A stretch of 64,000 nucleotides of DNA from Benincasa hispida (taxonomy: Eukaryota; Streptophyta; Magnoliopsida; Cucurbitales; Cucurbitaceae). The translations under genes were made by a program, and so were the position numbers. The DNA lies in NCBI RefSeq assembly GCF_009727055.1, contig NC_052354.1:36622075-36686074 (forward strand), written 5' to 3'. Under the pieces are notes generated by a model. That model was not told the DNA's origin. It saw only the letters and a list, made by a program, of their open reading frames with translations, and did not search any database. Below are positions 1 through 12,209 of the stretch, in pieces. Numbering within the stretch: the stretch's first letter is position 1; every line of letters starts with the position of its first letter.

Positions 1-1150
1 TTTCTTCTAAACCTTTTAGAAGTCCACATTTCACCAACTTCTCAATTCTATTGAGGTTGATGTGACCTAACCTTAGATGCCAAAGATGGACCTTTTTTTT
101 AGGAGAAACCTTTGGTCTTTTTACAGTTGTTGCTATTCTGAACATTTCAGTATTAAGCAAGACTTTTATGACTAACGGCCTTAGTACATATAAGTTATTT
201 TCCATTGAACAAAAACTAATGTCCATACCATTCATGAAGATAAATACTTTATTCTCAGAAAAGGAGACAGTATAAACTTGTTCAATCAGACAAGAAATCG
301 AGATTAAATTCCTCTTGATATGAGGAAGTACATAAACATTATCCAGTAATAGATAACGTTTCTTGTCCAACTTCAGCCTACCTACAGCAATAGCTGAAAC
401 AACCTCATCAGTACTGACTCGAAGAGTCAACTCTCCATCTTCCAACGGTTTCTAGGAACTAAATCCTTGGTAGGAAAAACTTACATGATTAGTAGCAAAT
501 AAATCAAGTATCCTGGCAGAATCATCATTCTCTACCAAACACGTCTCCAAGACAAATAAATCACATTTACTGTCTTTAGACTTCTTTCTCTTCTGGAGAG
601 TAGTGGGATCATTACCAGAACCTAAATAAACTCCAAGTTCCATTTCAGAGAACACTTCTCGTCGATGAACTTTTATAGAGTTAGCAACAATTGCTTTCTT
701 TTTTAGTCTTTTGACATTCAAGAAAGACTGAAGATTATCTTGAGAATTGACACTACTGGTTTCTTTGTCATCCATCCCTTTTTGCTCAAAAAGTGAGAAC
801 TAACGTTCAAACAATTCTTGCAATGAGTCCATGATCTTACGTGCAATGACCATGTTCTCAACCCTTTTGGCCAAGCATCAGGTATGCTAGCCAAAATGTG
901 AAGTCAGGCCAACGAATTAGCCTTCATCCACACTTCATATGCATTATGAACATTTCACGGTGCATCAAGGGTCGAGACTCGAGGACACTCCTCAACCATG
1001 ACAAACTTGAGGTCGTTTACCACAAAATATGTTTTAAGAGACTCTTTCAAATGTATGTAATCGGTCAAATTAAAAGAGACAATTAACGAAAAATCATACA
1101 TGTTGCTGAAAAACAAACACATTGATCTACATTAGACTTTAGCAAATACT
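1..1150 (-). pseudogene. copia gag-pol fragment of element A
   Basis: Three pieces of a copia polyprotein are visible on the minus strand. About 110-1 encodes the integrase N-terminal zinc-finger (gag_pre-integrase) signature HLWHLRLGHINLNRI. 775-452 is an open segment with a lysine-rich stretch followed by ETCLVENDDSARILDLFATN. This matches the conserved protease block usually read as (I)LDSGATNHV, but the catalytic Asp-Ser-Gly has become Asp-Leu-Phe. About 1150-800 matches the N-terminal gag region in broken frames (for example DLKFVMVEECP). Stops separate the pieces and much of gag, including its zinc knuckle, is missing, so no functional polyprotein can be made. Family assignment is firm; exact ends are not. 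Confidence 0.75.
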
Positions 1151-3662
1151 CTTGAAAACAAAATCCAATTTGGTTTAGCAAAAACTAAATGAATCCCGTA
1201 TGACATCTAGTTTGCAATGACGTTTCAATGGTTTAGGACAAAGCCACCGAAGGGTAGTCAATTTATCCCTCCTCTGTATTAAGACACTCTCAACCAGTCA
1301 TTAATACCAAAACAACTTTTGTTCCTATAACAACTAACCATCATTGATTTGATCAAGAAATCATTAACTTGCTTAATAATTTCCCGTAAGTGTGACCTTT
1401 TATTTTAGATCCTAGAGTTCTGCCCCAAGCAGCCAACCCGAAGAGAAAAAATCCGATTGGGGCAAAAACTAAATCGACCATATCCATTTCTGGATTTCAT
1501 CTTGATATTGACCAACTGCACAAACCATCCAAAGGAGGACGCTTCCAGGGCACCATGAGGTCGTGCAAGAAGATCTCACAGTGCAAACCAATGAAGGAGA
1601 CCGTAGGACATGTTGACACACATCCTTCACCCACTTACTATAAATACTCTATTCGTCCACCTTGATATTGACTCATACAAATACCATCCAAAGAGGGATG
1701 CTCCCAAGGCACCACGAGACCAAACATGAATCTCACGGTGTGAACATTAAGGGAGAAACGTGAGTGGAATTGACATATCATATATATCTTTTCCTCCCAC
1801 TGAGTATTTTATAACCTAGGGTTTAGTTTACTTAGAAAAAACACGGCTAAGGATTTTAACTAAGTGACTTTTTAGGTTTGCCTAAAAGTAATGCTTACTT
1901 TGAAAAGTTTAACAACTTTTGATCATCATTTATTAAACTCTTTAATGAAGTCTTTGATCAACTGTTGCATGCTTACAGTAAATCTATCTAATTCACCTTT
2001 CCAGGTAGGTTTTCAGGTAGGGGTGTTCCATTTCCATCAACTTAAATACCCTAGCCTTGACAGAACCAGCCTTAGACAAAAGGTCTCTTTTAGATAGATT
2101 TAGTACAAATTTAATCTTTTATGGAAATCAATTTAATCCTATTAAACTGATTTAAAAGATTAAACTTAGGTATCTAATCTCATTAAAATCATGAACTTAG
2201 GTCTATCTCAATCAAATTTTAAAACCCTTTTAAAACATGAGTTCATCTAAGTTCACATGCAACTCTTTCTTATTGATTTTAGTTCTAATTTCTATTATAA
2301 CACTTATAACAGGAAACAACTAAAACCATCCACAATACAAAGCAACACATACAAGGCATTCATAACTCTTATAAATAAACCTAAGTGTCATGCTCCATGC
2401 ATTGCTCATTCATTACTACTGATATATAACACTTATATAACAAAGCAATGAACCAAGCATACATGCTCTCATACACCCTTATACTATAACTCTTATAATA
2501 TGCTTAATGATGCATGAATATGCTTAATGAATGCATAAATATAACTCTTATATTTCATGATGCACGAGCATGCTTTCTTGTAATTTCATCATGCCAATTA
2601 CTATATTATAACACTTATAGTATATAATGCATGAATAAAATGCATAACCTAAGGTGGGTTTTAAAAACTATATGTCATACACTATGACATATGAACAAAC
2701 ATACATCTCATTTATATTAAGTAAAAGTTGATGAACCGGGATAATTAGCCTAAAATTCTTAAGAATAAAGCTAACTATTACAAATAGCAACGAGTCTATC
2801 AGTTCAAATAGGGGAACTGGGTCTTGAACCGTTCGCGTGAAGATCGTGTCTCCTTGATTGTGTAACAAATCCTTGTGATCGTCTAGCGTCACTGTATGAG
2901 CATAAACAATCGTTTAGCAACGATCGTGTACCTTTGACTATGCAATGAAGTATAAAGATCACGCGATCGTGCAACGCGCATCATGCAACGCAAGCCTTAA
3001 ATGATCAAGTAGACAACAGCTGCAGTGAAGCATAATCGTCTAAACGATCGCTGAGCAAGCGTCAGGTATCGTATACTGGGTGATCGTGTAGCCAGTGACT
3101 ATGCGATAAAGCATGCTGAGCTACACAATCGTTTAGTGTGCGTGCCTATTAAACGACGAGCATCAAATACTCTACGCGATCGTTTACCTCAAGCGTCCAT
3201 GCGAACGAGCAACCAATGCTACACGATAGAGTAAACTCTTTACCCCATCGTTTAATATTAGTTATACGATCGTTTAGTAAATACTACACGATCGGGCAGA
3301 ACTTTTCTACACAATCGTTTAGCCTGGGCTACACGATACGACCAACCTTTGGTCTTCTTCCTCGATGAGAACTGCATCTCCATGCTTCGAAACTTCATCA
3401 CGAATGACTCAAACAACTTCAAACACTTTGAATACAGACTCGATTGCTTGTTAATTATGCCCAAAAACATAGGAGCCCTTACAATTTAACACTTTGTAAA
3501 CTTAAAGAAAGCTTTAAATAGAGGCAATCATCCTGTAAACATCCATCAATACATCCACAAACACATTTAACTCTTAAACCCATTGCAGAACAAACTTAAA
3601 ACCCACCACAACTGTAAAAGAAGTTCAAAACAGAAATGGAATTTTGAATATGAGAACAACCT
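1150..3662 (-). other. untranslated leader of element A
   Basis: This lies between gag and the primer binding site on the minus strand. No coding sequence was recognised. It is A+T-rich and shares blocks with the leaders of elements B and C, such as 'ccaggtaggttttcaggtaggggtgttcc'-type text near 2002-2030 and the CGATCG array at 2820-3350. The short open frames here carry no recognisable domain. Confidence 0.55.
2820..3350. repeat. CGATCG-core repeat array in the leader of A
   Basis: Many short, irregularly spaced variants of (A)CGATCGTTTAG and its relatives (GATCGTGTA, GATCGTCTA) occur in both orientations. Spacing is roughly 15-40 bases. The core CGATCG is self-complementary. The same array type occurs in the LTR of this element and in elements B, C and the LTR at 27173. 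Confidence 0.75.
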
Positions 3663-3664
3663 GT

Positions 3665-3675
3665 CTCTGATACCA
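3665..3675 (-). other. primer binding site of element A
   Basis: The minus strand reads TGGTATCAGAG, the standard copia primer binding site complementary to the 3' end of initiator methionine tRNA. It lies 2 bases inside the LTR end at 3678, the same spacing as in the other copia elements of the window. Confidence 0.85.
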
Positions 3676-3677
3676 AT

Positions 3678-5666
3678 TGAAGGAAATTACAAAACAGAGA
3701 TCTCCATGAGTAGCGGAAGTGGATCGTTCTAAATTCCAATTTGAATGAACACAATGATTATAATCTTAAATGGAAACAAATAGATTATGCATAATCAGAA
3801 ATTACACATGCTATAAGATGATACAAGGGATAAAGGATGCATACCTTTGAAGAACCATTCTTCAAGTATCCCTCAATCAATCTCCAATGCGTCTAACAAT
3901 GCACTCAAACGCAACAATTGGAATAGCCAACAACACGAACACAAACACAGCCTCCACGAACGTCTGAATGCTCCTCAAACCCAATTGACTCCAACTCGAT
4001 TCACGAACGGATGTAGAACACTATTGAGGAAGACAGGAGGTATGCGATCGAGTAAGTGAGAGATAAGAACACTGTCTATCGTATAGATGAAGTACTTGAT
4101 CGTTTAGTAAATGAAGCCTATCGCATAGACTTTGCTACTCGATCGTGTAGCAACGATTGTATAGTCAACTCTAAACGATCGTTTATGCTCTCAATGGCTA
4201 TCGCTTAGTAAAAACTATTTTTACTTAATAGCTTTTTGACGTGAGAATTTTTCGAATGAAACAACTATTAAATTTTGGAAAATAATTTTCCTTTTATCTC
4301 ACGGTTACCATAAAACTTTCAATAACCTCCCACTCAAATCGGTTATTAGAGAAAAAGAATTAATTATCATACAATTAATTTATTATAAATAAATATGATA
4401 ACCAATTTTTCATGTTATATTTATAACCTATAGTTTTAATATTTCATAAACCATAGTTCTTTTTCTATTTTATGGTACTTAATATCAATCATATTTATAT
4501 TAATTCCTCCAATTAATGTATCTCATACATTAAATCAATTATATCACATATATTTGAACTATTTAATTATATCACATATAATTAAACTTCCTCTTGTTAA
4601 TTTGTACACTTCAAACTAACCCAAAATCTTATTCTCAACTTGAATCCATTGAGCTACCAAGTGGACCTCATGACCTGTAGCTTGAAGCTCCAACGGTACG
4701 TGAATAACTTACTAAACTCTTTAGTCACGAGATCCACCATTCGTTAACTACCGGACACTCCACTAAAGACCGACAATTACACTCTTCGCACTACAGATAT
4801 ATTTTTGTGTCCATATAACCAATCAACAGTGCGATGACCCTTCACAAATCACTCGTAAGTACAGTTGGGCCAATTTACCATTTTGTCTCTGTAGTTACAT
4901 CTAACTCTTTAAGTACCAGTGATTCCTTTAATGAACAATAAGTCATAGTCCTACTATGGCTGAGTCCTCTCTTCCAAAGAGAGGGTGTGACCACTATGTT
5001 CAAGACCCGAAATCAACCTTTAAGGGAGTAATTTATCTACTTACCCCTACTTCAGGGAAAAAGTGAATTCCATCTTGTGTAACTAAGTTCCTAGCTCCCC
5101 AATCAGTCGAATCCCCAAAAAGGTAGGCTTGTTGAGTTAGCAATCTGGCCACTCTCACCCATACTAATCAAAGGACCGCCCTCATAGGCAGGAGTTTCCA
5201 ACTCACTCAAGATTAAAGTCATGTCACCTATGGTCATTTTAGTGAAATGTAAATCCCAATTATCAATGACGTTATATAAAGAGACTAATCATCTCGTGGT
5301 TCGGTCTTATACAAACTCTTTGTATAGGACACCCCCACTCGTATGTCTCCACATGAATGGTCAGGATCAGACCATTTGTAGCACTTTACAACACTTGTAA
5401 ATATCTACAAAACGGGTCGTATTCGTAGTGCAGTGTCACCAGAATAAGGTATCCCTCATTTATTCTTATACTATAGACCATTTAGGTTATTACTTAAGGC
5501 ATGATCCACTTGTATGTCTCACATACATGCTTAAGTTTACATTAAATAACCACAAATCTTAGTTTATTGGATATGAGTAAATGCAAATATAATAACATTT
5601 ATTTTATTAATAACAATGTTTACAAACTATGAGATCACCAGGAGAATTAGGACACCAATCCCAACA
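3678..5666 (-). repeat. 5' LTR of element A
   Basis: About 1.99 kb. On the minus strand it starts TGTTGGGATTGG and ends CCTTCA next to the primer binding site. It aligns by eye along most of its length with the LTRs at 14177, 18615, 24045 and 27173. Shared blocks include the 'gaactcttcttcaag' region, the CGATCG array (4047-4210) and the stretch near 5030-5110 ('acttacccctac...agtgaattcca'). No open reading frame of note. Confidence 0.8.
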
Positions 5667-7620
5667 GAGGAACTTTTTAGAAATTATCCTTGGGGTAAGT
5701 TGGTCTTTGACCTTCTGGTTGATGTGATGCATAATGCCATATCTGCTAAGTGTGCTACAAGATTGACAATAGGAGGATTTGTATTCCCAATCCTAGCATA
5801 GGCATACAAAGTCATACCTACCCTTAGTACTGGACAAAACTGCTTTGCAAGGAGAGTTAATATGAATATGCCAAGAATAATAAATTGGGCTGCTGATAGC
5901 CAACCAAAATAAAAGGACTTGAAGAAGAAGGTTTTCGATTCACTCGAGGTAACATTGAATTACATATATATTGCATAACAATCTAAGTAATAAAATGTTT
6001 ACTAACAATTTTTGTCTCTTCATTATGTTTTGTAGCTTGAAATTTGTCCACTCTTAGCCACTCCAAAAGAAATGAAAAACGTCATGGTCTGAGCCATTCC
6101 TTGAAGAAGAGAAAAAAGTAGTTCAAGAAGTTTAGTTGGAACTTCAAAACCAAAAACCAAAAACGCATGTAGTGGACCTTACAATTAATAAAAGCCTACA
6201 CAAATCAATGAACACCAAACATATTACAGAGCAACTAGAGAGGATGGAGAAACATCAAGAGATGACGAATCAAACAATCAATGAAAATCAATAGGTCCTA
6301 ATGAAGAACCAAGACTCCCTGAGGCAACAAATGATTGAATTGATGGATAAAATGAACCTGATATTGGAACAAACGAAAAGAATGGAGGAGCATGCATATA
6401 CTCAAAATACCGGTGAAGTCTTTATGGTACGTTCTATAATTACAATGTAGTTATTTAATCCATACAAAAAGTTGAATAATTCTTACATACAAACAGGTGG
6501 CATTTGAATTCACAAAGACACTGGATACTATGGAAGATGATAAAGGAGACAATCAAGACAATCCAAATCTTAATATGGCTTGTGGCGTTGAAAAATTAAA
6601 GTCAAAGAGAGATGATGAGCATGAAGGAGGTGGAAGAACAGGGAATAGAGAACGGAAAAACATATTGTCTAATATGGTAACCCAACAACCACAGGAATCT
6701 AAAGTGAAAGAACCAGAAGAGTAAAAAATAGAACGGAAAGTAAACACATGCTACAAGGTAATAAAATGTCAATGAACTGAATTTTATAGTTTAAATCCTA
6801 ACAATACATGATATCTTGTGTACTGCTTATGACATGTAATAGCCTGCTGAAGATCCAGACGATATAATCGACAATGTCATAGATGAGTAGGAGGTATATG
6901 AAAGGTTGTCGAAACACCAGAAGGGAAACTCTGTTATGAGGGTATAAAAAGATTTTATTTTTAAACTGTATGGTTAAACTTGTTACAAAACGTAAAATTA
7001 ATAAAAAAAAGTTTAATTTACCTATTGATTGGACAATTGTTAGTCCATCAACATATGCAACAAGTAGATTTTGTTCGTCGATTGGAGTGCAAGCCTCGAT
7101 AGACCCCAAGAATAAACAGGTTAAGTATAATAGAGCACGGTATTAAACTTATAGACTCTGTACCCTACTAACATATAATTTCTATTTGTTGAAAATCAAA
7201 GGTCAAAAGAAGGTTGGATATGATTGACCCAAACTTGAAGTCAACACAAATCATCTTACGACATATAAGTTTTTATAATTAAAGTGTAATTGTATATAAA
7301 TGCTACTCTTGAAATAAATAACAATATTATACTTACTAAATTAATTATTTATTGTTGATAGTTGGGGACGACTATAGAAGAATTAGAGAAGCAAAGAGAG
7401 GAAATGGATCGACGTAGAGCTGCAAAATCAACCCCATTGAAGGATGCTACAAATGCATAAATTACTGGTATATGGATTGATGCAGTGAAGGGCAATATGC
7501 CAAAAAAAAATCTAAAGAATATGTTGACGAGAATGACCCATCCTTTGACCTTTACTTGAGTCAGGCGTAAAAGAGTGTGATCACTGATGAATATACCATT
7601 TTGGATTAAAGTTTCCTAGA
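5667..7620 (+). pseudogene. DUF1985-like / ULP1-associated transposon gene, 5'-truncated
   Basis: From about 5670 the + strand encodes FRNYPWGKLVFDLLVDVM, then WAYKVIPTLS and PRIINWA after an in-frame stop. This is the pattern of DUF1985, a domain usually upstream of Ulp1-like cysteine protease domains in plant Mutator-like elements. An intron-like break fits: donor near 5949 and acceptor near 6035 joins SLE to LEICPLL. Later charged segments (6497-6724 and 7362-7570, the latter ending DENDPSFDLYLSQA) look like linker regions. No His-Asp-Cys protease domain was found. The 5' end is cut off by element A's LTR and stops are present, so this is a relic. It faces the transposase pseudogene at 8425-12209, suggesting one original element. 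Confidence 0.5.
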
Positions 7621-8424
7621 ATTTGAACTTCTAAACCTATGTTTTTTGTTTAGACCAACCTCTTAATTTATGTTTGAAATGACTTTTTAATTACAGTTAA
7701 TGCATTTTATGGTCCTGTTATTTTACTTCCTTTTAATTATCCTACAAATGAAGCGAACTGAAGTCTATAATTTTATTTACATATCTAGTCATTCCTAAAT
7801 ATTGATAAAAAGTTAATTTGAATTTGATAAATAATAGTCAGTCAAAACTGATAATTAAATTAAACAATCTAATTTGACAAATAACTATAGATAGTTTAGA
7901 ATGGTGGCCAATATTTTATAACATTGTACGTCGTTCAAAATTATGTACAAATACATTCGAAAAAGGCATATCATGATTGAATGAATGAGCAAAAACATAA
8001 ATCATTGAGGAAAAGAAAATCTCTATTCATAGATTCCTCGAGTGGAAACCAAAAACAAGAAAAGTGTTATGATTTAAGCATTCCCTAAGGTAGGAACACA
8101 AAGATCATGACAGGACTGAAAGATCTTAAAGTAGTGATAATTATAGTGTCATACACATTTAAAAAGTAACGTTTTATACACTGTTATATATGATTATGTT
8201 GTAACAAAGAGATGTGAAAACGTTAAATAGTGATAATTACAGTCTAACTAAATATTGCAAAAGTATGAGGAACAACATATAAAACATAGTAATAATAGAT
8301 GAAAAAATTAACATCGATTAAGAAAATAACAAATTTTTTAAGTACTTTAAACAAACAAAACTATTCATAAATGTTCAGAACGAAAATATGAGGTAAAAGA
8401 AAGAAAACAACTAAAAACTCAAAC
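7621..8424. other. A+T-rich spacer between the two convergent MULE relics
   Basis: No coding sequence, RNA gene or clear repeat was recognised. It may be the central non-coding part of the original Mutator-like element. Confidence 0.4.
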
Positions 8425-9159
8425 TCAACAAGGTATTGGATTTTTACATGACCTACGATTATGACTTATACTACCACAATGAGTACAACGTACTGTTTTT
8501 CTATTCTCTAAGCATGATGGGATTCTCTTTTTCCCAGGTCTTCCAGCCGGGCGTTTGACTCGAGGAGAACGAATGGGGTCATCATTCAAATTGCAAAGAC
8601 TTGAAAATTGTTGCACATTACCAATCGATCATGTTTTCTTGCTATATAATGAAATTAACTTTGAAGCATGATAGAAGTCATGAGTGTATGACCCCAATCC
8701 AAGGTTTCTACGAGACAAAGCAATGCAAGCATGGGGACATTGTATAAGGTATAGATCCCAACAACGACACGAACAATTGCAGTTGAAGATGTTCACGTGG
8801 AATTGTTTGGTTTTGTCATGGACTTTAAACTCATTTTGGTTAATAAGATATATCTATAATAGAAAATATTAAACTAATTAAAATAAGTGACATATACATA
8901 TGATATTTTAATTAACAATCATTTAAAATGGAAATGAGTTACATCCATCGATCTACTATCGCTTAATGATGTTCAAAGCATGTCTTCTGCATATGAAGTT
9001 AGTTCTGAATGCTGAAAACTAAAATTACTGCAATGTTCATAGAACCATCACTGAATCAAACTCCGAATAAATTCAAGAAGGCCAAGAATAGGTAATTCAC
9101 ATGCTTCCTTAAGGTATAAATTCATACTTTTAGATATATTTGTGGTCATCAAGGTATAA
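8425..9159 (-). pseudogene. MULE (mudrA-type) transposase, C-terminal part
   Basis: Reading the minus strand from 9159: YHYTLMTTNISKSMN, then LKEACELPILGLLEFIRS, an in-frame stop, and a SWIM zinc finger (CNCSCRCWDLYLIQCPHA, about 8830-8700). The last open part (8616-8425) has a basic KRPAGRPGKKR motif and a CCHC knuckle, CTHCGSISHNRRSC. This is the order expected for the C-terminal half of Mutator-like transposases. Stops are present (for example after FIRSLIQ). The N-terminal part continues at 10632 beyond an inserted LTR. Confidence 0.8.
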
Positions 9160-10631
9160 TGATAACTTGTAGAAATACAAGTTATTTATATCATCTTACT
9201 TAGAATATGCGGCAATAGGAAGGAAAAGTTGCGTCAAACATATTAAAATTGGCTTAGAAACGCAAAAATTGTAAAAGCATCGGAAACACACCCGCTGACC
9301 GCATTGCAATGGCAAAAAGAATGTCCAAATCTTTGTTTTACAGGTAACAGGTATCACCGCATGCGACGATTGCTCGTGGACAAAAAAAGCAACGCATTCT
9401 CGGGGATTTATGAAATCGTACAAATTTTCTGATGTACGACCTGACAAATTGAATGTAAAGCAGAGCAGACATTCCCACTAAGCTTCGACAGGAAAAAGTA
9501 ACTTTTCAGAGCGAGACCACTGACGCAAGATATGCTAAAAGTCTATAAATAGCAACATCAACACTTAGCACTGGTGAGGGAGAAACACACTGAAAAAGAG
9601 ACGGAAAGAAGTTCTACGCAAGGGACATTCTTCCCTTGAGAACTCTCCTGAGAAGGAAGTTCTCCACCTCATTCCTCCATCACGTGGGCAAACAAATAGC
9701 TCCAATCGGGATCCGTGCCAAGACATTGACACGCTGCTCTCAATTGTTCTTACTTTCCGTTCATCGATTGTTTTCATTTCCTGTCTTTCATTCATATCTC
9801 TGTAACAAACGCTTTATCTTTACCAGTTAATATCATTATCATGTACATCTTCATCTCTCTGTTCACCATATCGCATTCATCTTCTATTTCTCTCACCATG
9901 AGTAACTAAACCTCTAGGGTGTGGGGGAAGAATTGAGCAAGTAAGTCAATCCATGTTAAGAATTCAGTTAAGTTTATTTAACGCATGCTCAATGGCATCT
10001 TCACCTGCGAGAGCAGAAGTGAAGAAGCTAATCTGCCTCTTGAAAGAAGGTTGATAGAATGCGTTAACTAAAGTAAGAAGTATTTCTAGAGATGGAAACA
10101 ACCTTGCGTTCGGAAACGTTTGTCTCTGATCATCATAGAGATGTGGTGATGCAGGCGATCACCGAGAGGTGTAAGTCAAGGGAAGATGGAACCTTAGTTG
10201 CGTCCTCAATAGGATATACAAACTTGCGATATTCGTTTTCCCAAACCCATTCTCATTCTGATTCTATCCACAAGACTTGCCATCGCATTTTCTTACACAT
10301 ACTTTGCACAACTTCATATTTATTTACCTGTTTATTCATTTATCATCGCATTTTACTCTTTAGCACCTCATAATCTTAATTTGATTATGGTCGCATATAT
10401 CACATCATTGTCGCATTAGCATCGTAAATCCCATGTTCGACCTCGGATCATTTTGAGAAACTTGCGGTGGAATTATACTTGATTTCATCGCAAGAAAACT
10501 TGTGACACGCATAAACTACATGAACGCATTGCTTGGTATTCCACAGTGAATTTTGTAGCATCACATATATTATCTGGTAGCGTGATTAAGACATCGCATA
10601 TCATTTTGCAGTTGTATTCCACCGCACAACA
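9160..10631 (+). mobile_element. probable solo LTR inserted in the transposase
   Basis: This 1.47 kb block splits the transposase exactly between '..KHK*CRAF' (minus strand, about 10650) and 'YHYTLMTTNIS' (about 9150), which are adjacent in the family. It starts TGATAACTTGTAG and ends CACAACA, giving TG..CA termini. Flanks are TATAA (9155-9159) and TATAT (10632-10636), a possible decayed 5-bp duplication. A TATA box is at 9544. No gag, pol or primer binding site was seen. The superfamily (Ty3/gypsy suspected) and the orientation (inferred from the TATA box) are uncertain. Confidence 0.55.
9544..9551 (+). promoter_or_regulatory. candidate TATA box of the solo LTR
   Basis: TATAAATA about 385 bases into the putative LTR, followed within about 40 bases by a C/A-rich stretch. 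This is where an LTR promoter would be expected. Sequence match only. Confidence 0.35.
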
Positions 10632-12209
10632 TATATCTTTTTCTTACACAAAATGCCCTGCATCATTTATGTTTGCCTAGATCTTCTAATTCAAGCCTAA
10701 TTGAAGGGGATATTTCATCCAACTACCTCATGTAATATTCATAGTCAAGAGTTGTATAGGCCCTAGCACACATATGGAATGGTTATTCAATTGGAGCTGA
10801 TTGGTAAGTTTTTTTAAGATACCCAAATAGGTTAAAAGCACACAGTCCATGTTTGGCTGAATTGTACACAACACTTATACCCTTTGGTATGCTCTTATGA
10901 CCATCAGACATAATCACAAGATCATTACGTTCACCAAAAACATCTTTTAAATTTCGAAAAAACCAACACCATGATTCATCATTCTCTGAATCAACAATAG
11001 AAAATGCAAGGGGGACGATTTGTGAGTTACCATCCAATGTACACGCAGATAGTAGAGTACAAACAATTTGTTCTTCAAAGTCACACCATCAACTAATATG
11101 ATCGGAAAGCAATACTCCCATGCATGGATTGAAGCAACAAGAGCCATAAAATAGTACTTGAATACATCATCATCATTTACTTCTTGTGTTGTATAAGTTC
11201 CTAGTAAAAAGAATTATTGACAAGAGTAAGCGTAGGTCATAACTGCATTTTACATTATATAAGTAAATGTATGATTAAATTTAATTACACTGTAACTGTT
11301 ATTCAAACCCACCTGGATTCTTTTGAATCAAAGCATTAGAGATGACTCCAGAGTACCTCGAATTGAATATAACGCAAGCTCACGGCCTCTCCATTTTATC
11401 ATAACTTACATTAACCCCATGTTGCCTTTTCATGAAACTTATGACATCATACGGACGCCATGGAATTCATGGAATTCATATTTAAACAAGGTTTCATACA
11501 CTCAAATACTATCCACGAAGTCGGCCGACTATGAGCATCCTTAACAATGTCAATATGAACATCGCAAACTTACGAACAATCCATAATCCTCTTTTTTTAT
11601 AAACATACGAACTAGATACCAACTACAAGAAGGGTCTTTGCAACAAAGTTCAAGAGACATTTGATTCAAGCGAGCAATCCTAAGTTCAAAACTATGTTTA
11701 ATAGCAAGCAAGTATATAGCTTTCTTTAATGCATCCTTGCTGTTAAAAATAGAACCTTCCTTAATGGTGGTGTCTACAACACACGAATCCAAATCTACTA
11801 GGTCAATGATATGAGATGAGTTATCGGAGGTTTTGCACAAGGAATCTCTTTCATTATTGTTGGACCCAGTATAAAATGTAATTGCAGAATCTGATTGACA
11901 AGATGAAACATGTTCAACTACAACACAAACATCATTGTAGGAGGAATCTGAAACAAAAGATAACAACCATAACATATCTTTGTCTTCCATGATTCTAATC
12001 ATAGTAGGATTTCTGCAGTTATCCCGATACATTGTTAATTGAGAAATAATACATTCAGAAGTTGGAAAATTTTTAGATTGGATTAGATCGACAAGATGTT
12101 TAAAAGATGTATTTGAAGCAATAGGAACTTCAATAAATCGGAAGTCATGATAGAAGTTATTTTCATCCCACTTATCATTGAACAAAATTCTTAATCGTTT
12201 AACAACCAT
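10632..12209 (-). pseudogene. MULE (mudrA-type) transposase, N-terminal and catalytic part
   Basis: The minus strand from ATG at 12209 runs open to 11550 (219 aa): an N-terminal region beginning MVVKRLRILFNDKWDENNFY, then a Mutator DNA-binding domain (EGSIFNSKDALKKAIYLLAI .. CCKDPSCSWYLVR). 11544-11323 continues in broken frames. 11147-10783 covers the catalytic MULE domain: DGNSQIVPLAFSIVDSENDE, WFFRNLKDVFGE and VIMSDGHKSI. After a stop the family motifs CARAYTTLDYEYYMR, LDEISPSIRLELEDLGKHK and CRAF follow. Multiple stops and frame changes make this inactive. The residues after CRAF resume beyond the inserted LTR, at 9159. Confidence 0.8.

Larger units (their letters stand above)
1..5666 (-). 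mobile_element. Ty1/copia LTR retrotransposon A, 5' portion
   Basis: The minus strand, read right to left, shows a 5' LTR (3678-5666), a primer binding site, a long leader, a decayed gag, then the protease region and the start of the integrase zinc-finger region, where the window ends. The remaining pol and the other LTR lie outside the window. The LTR has TG..CA ends. The element is inserted in a DUF1985-like pseudogene whose remaining part starts at 5667. The target-site duplication cannot be checked because the far end is missing. Confidence 0.8.

Noticed and set aside
3663..3676. Possible tRNA gene from the initiator-tRNA-like sequence
   Set aside because: Only the short primer binding site is present; no cloverleaf surrounds it here or at the other primer sites.
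8684..8872. + strand open frame starting MYDPNPRFL
   Set aside because: The minus strand encodes the SWIM zinc finger of the transposase here.
11323..11544. + strand open frame of 73 codons
   Set aside because: The minus strand of the same stretch carries mudrA transposase motifs; this is its shadow.
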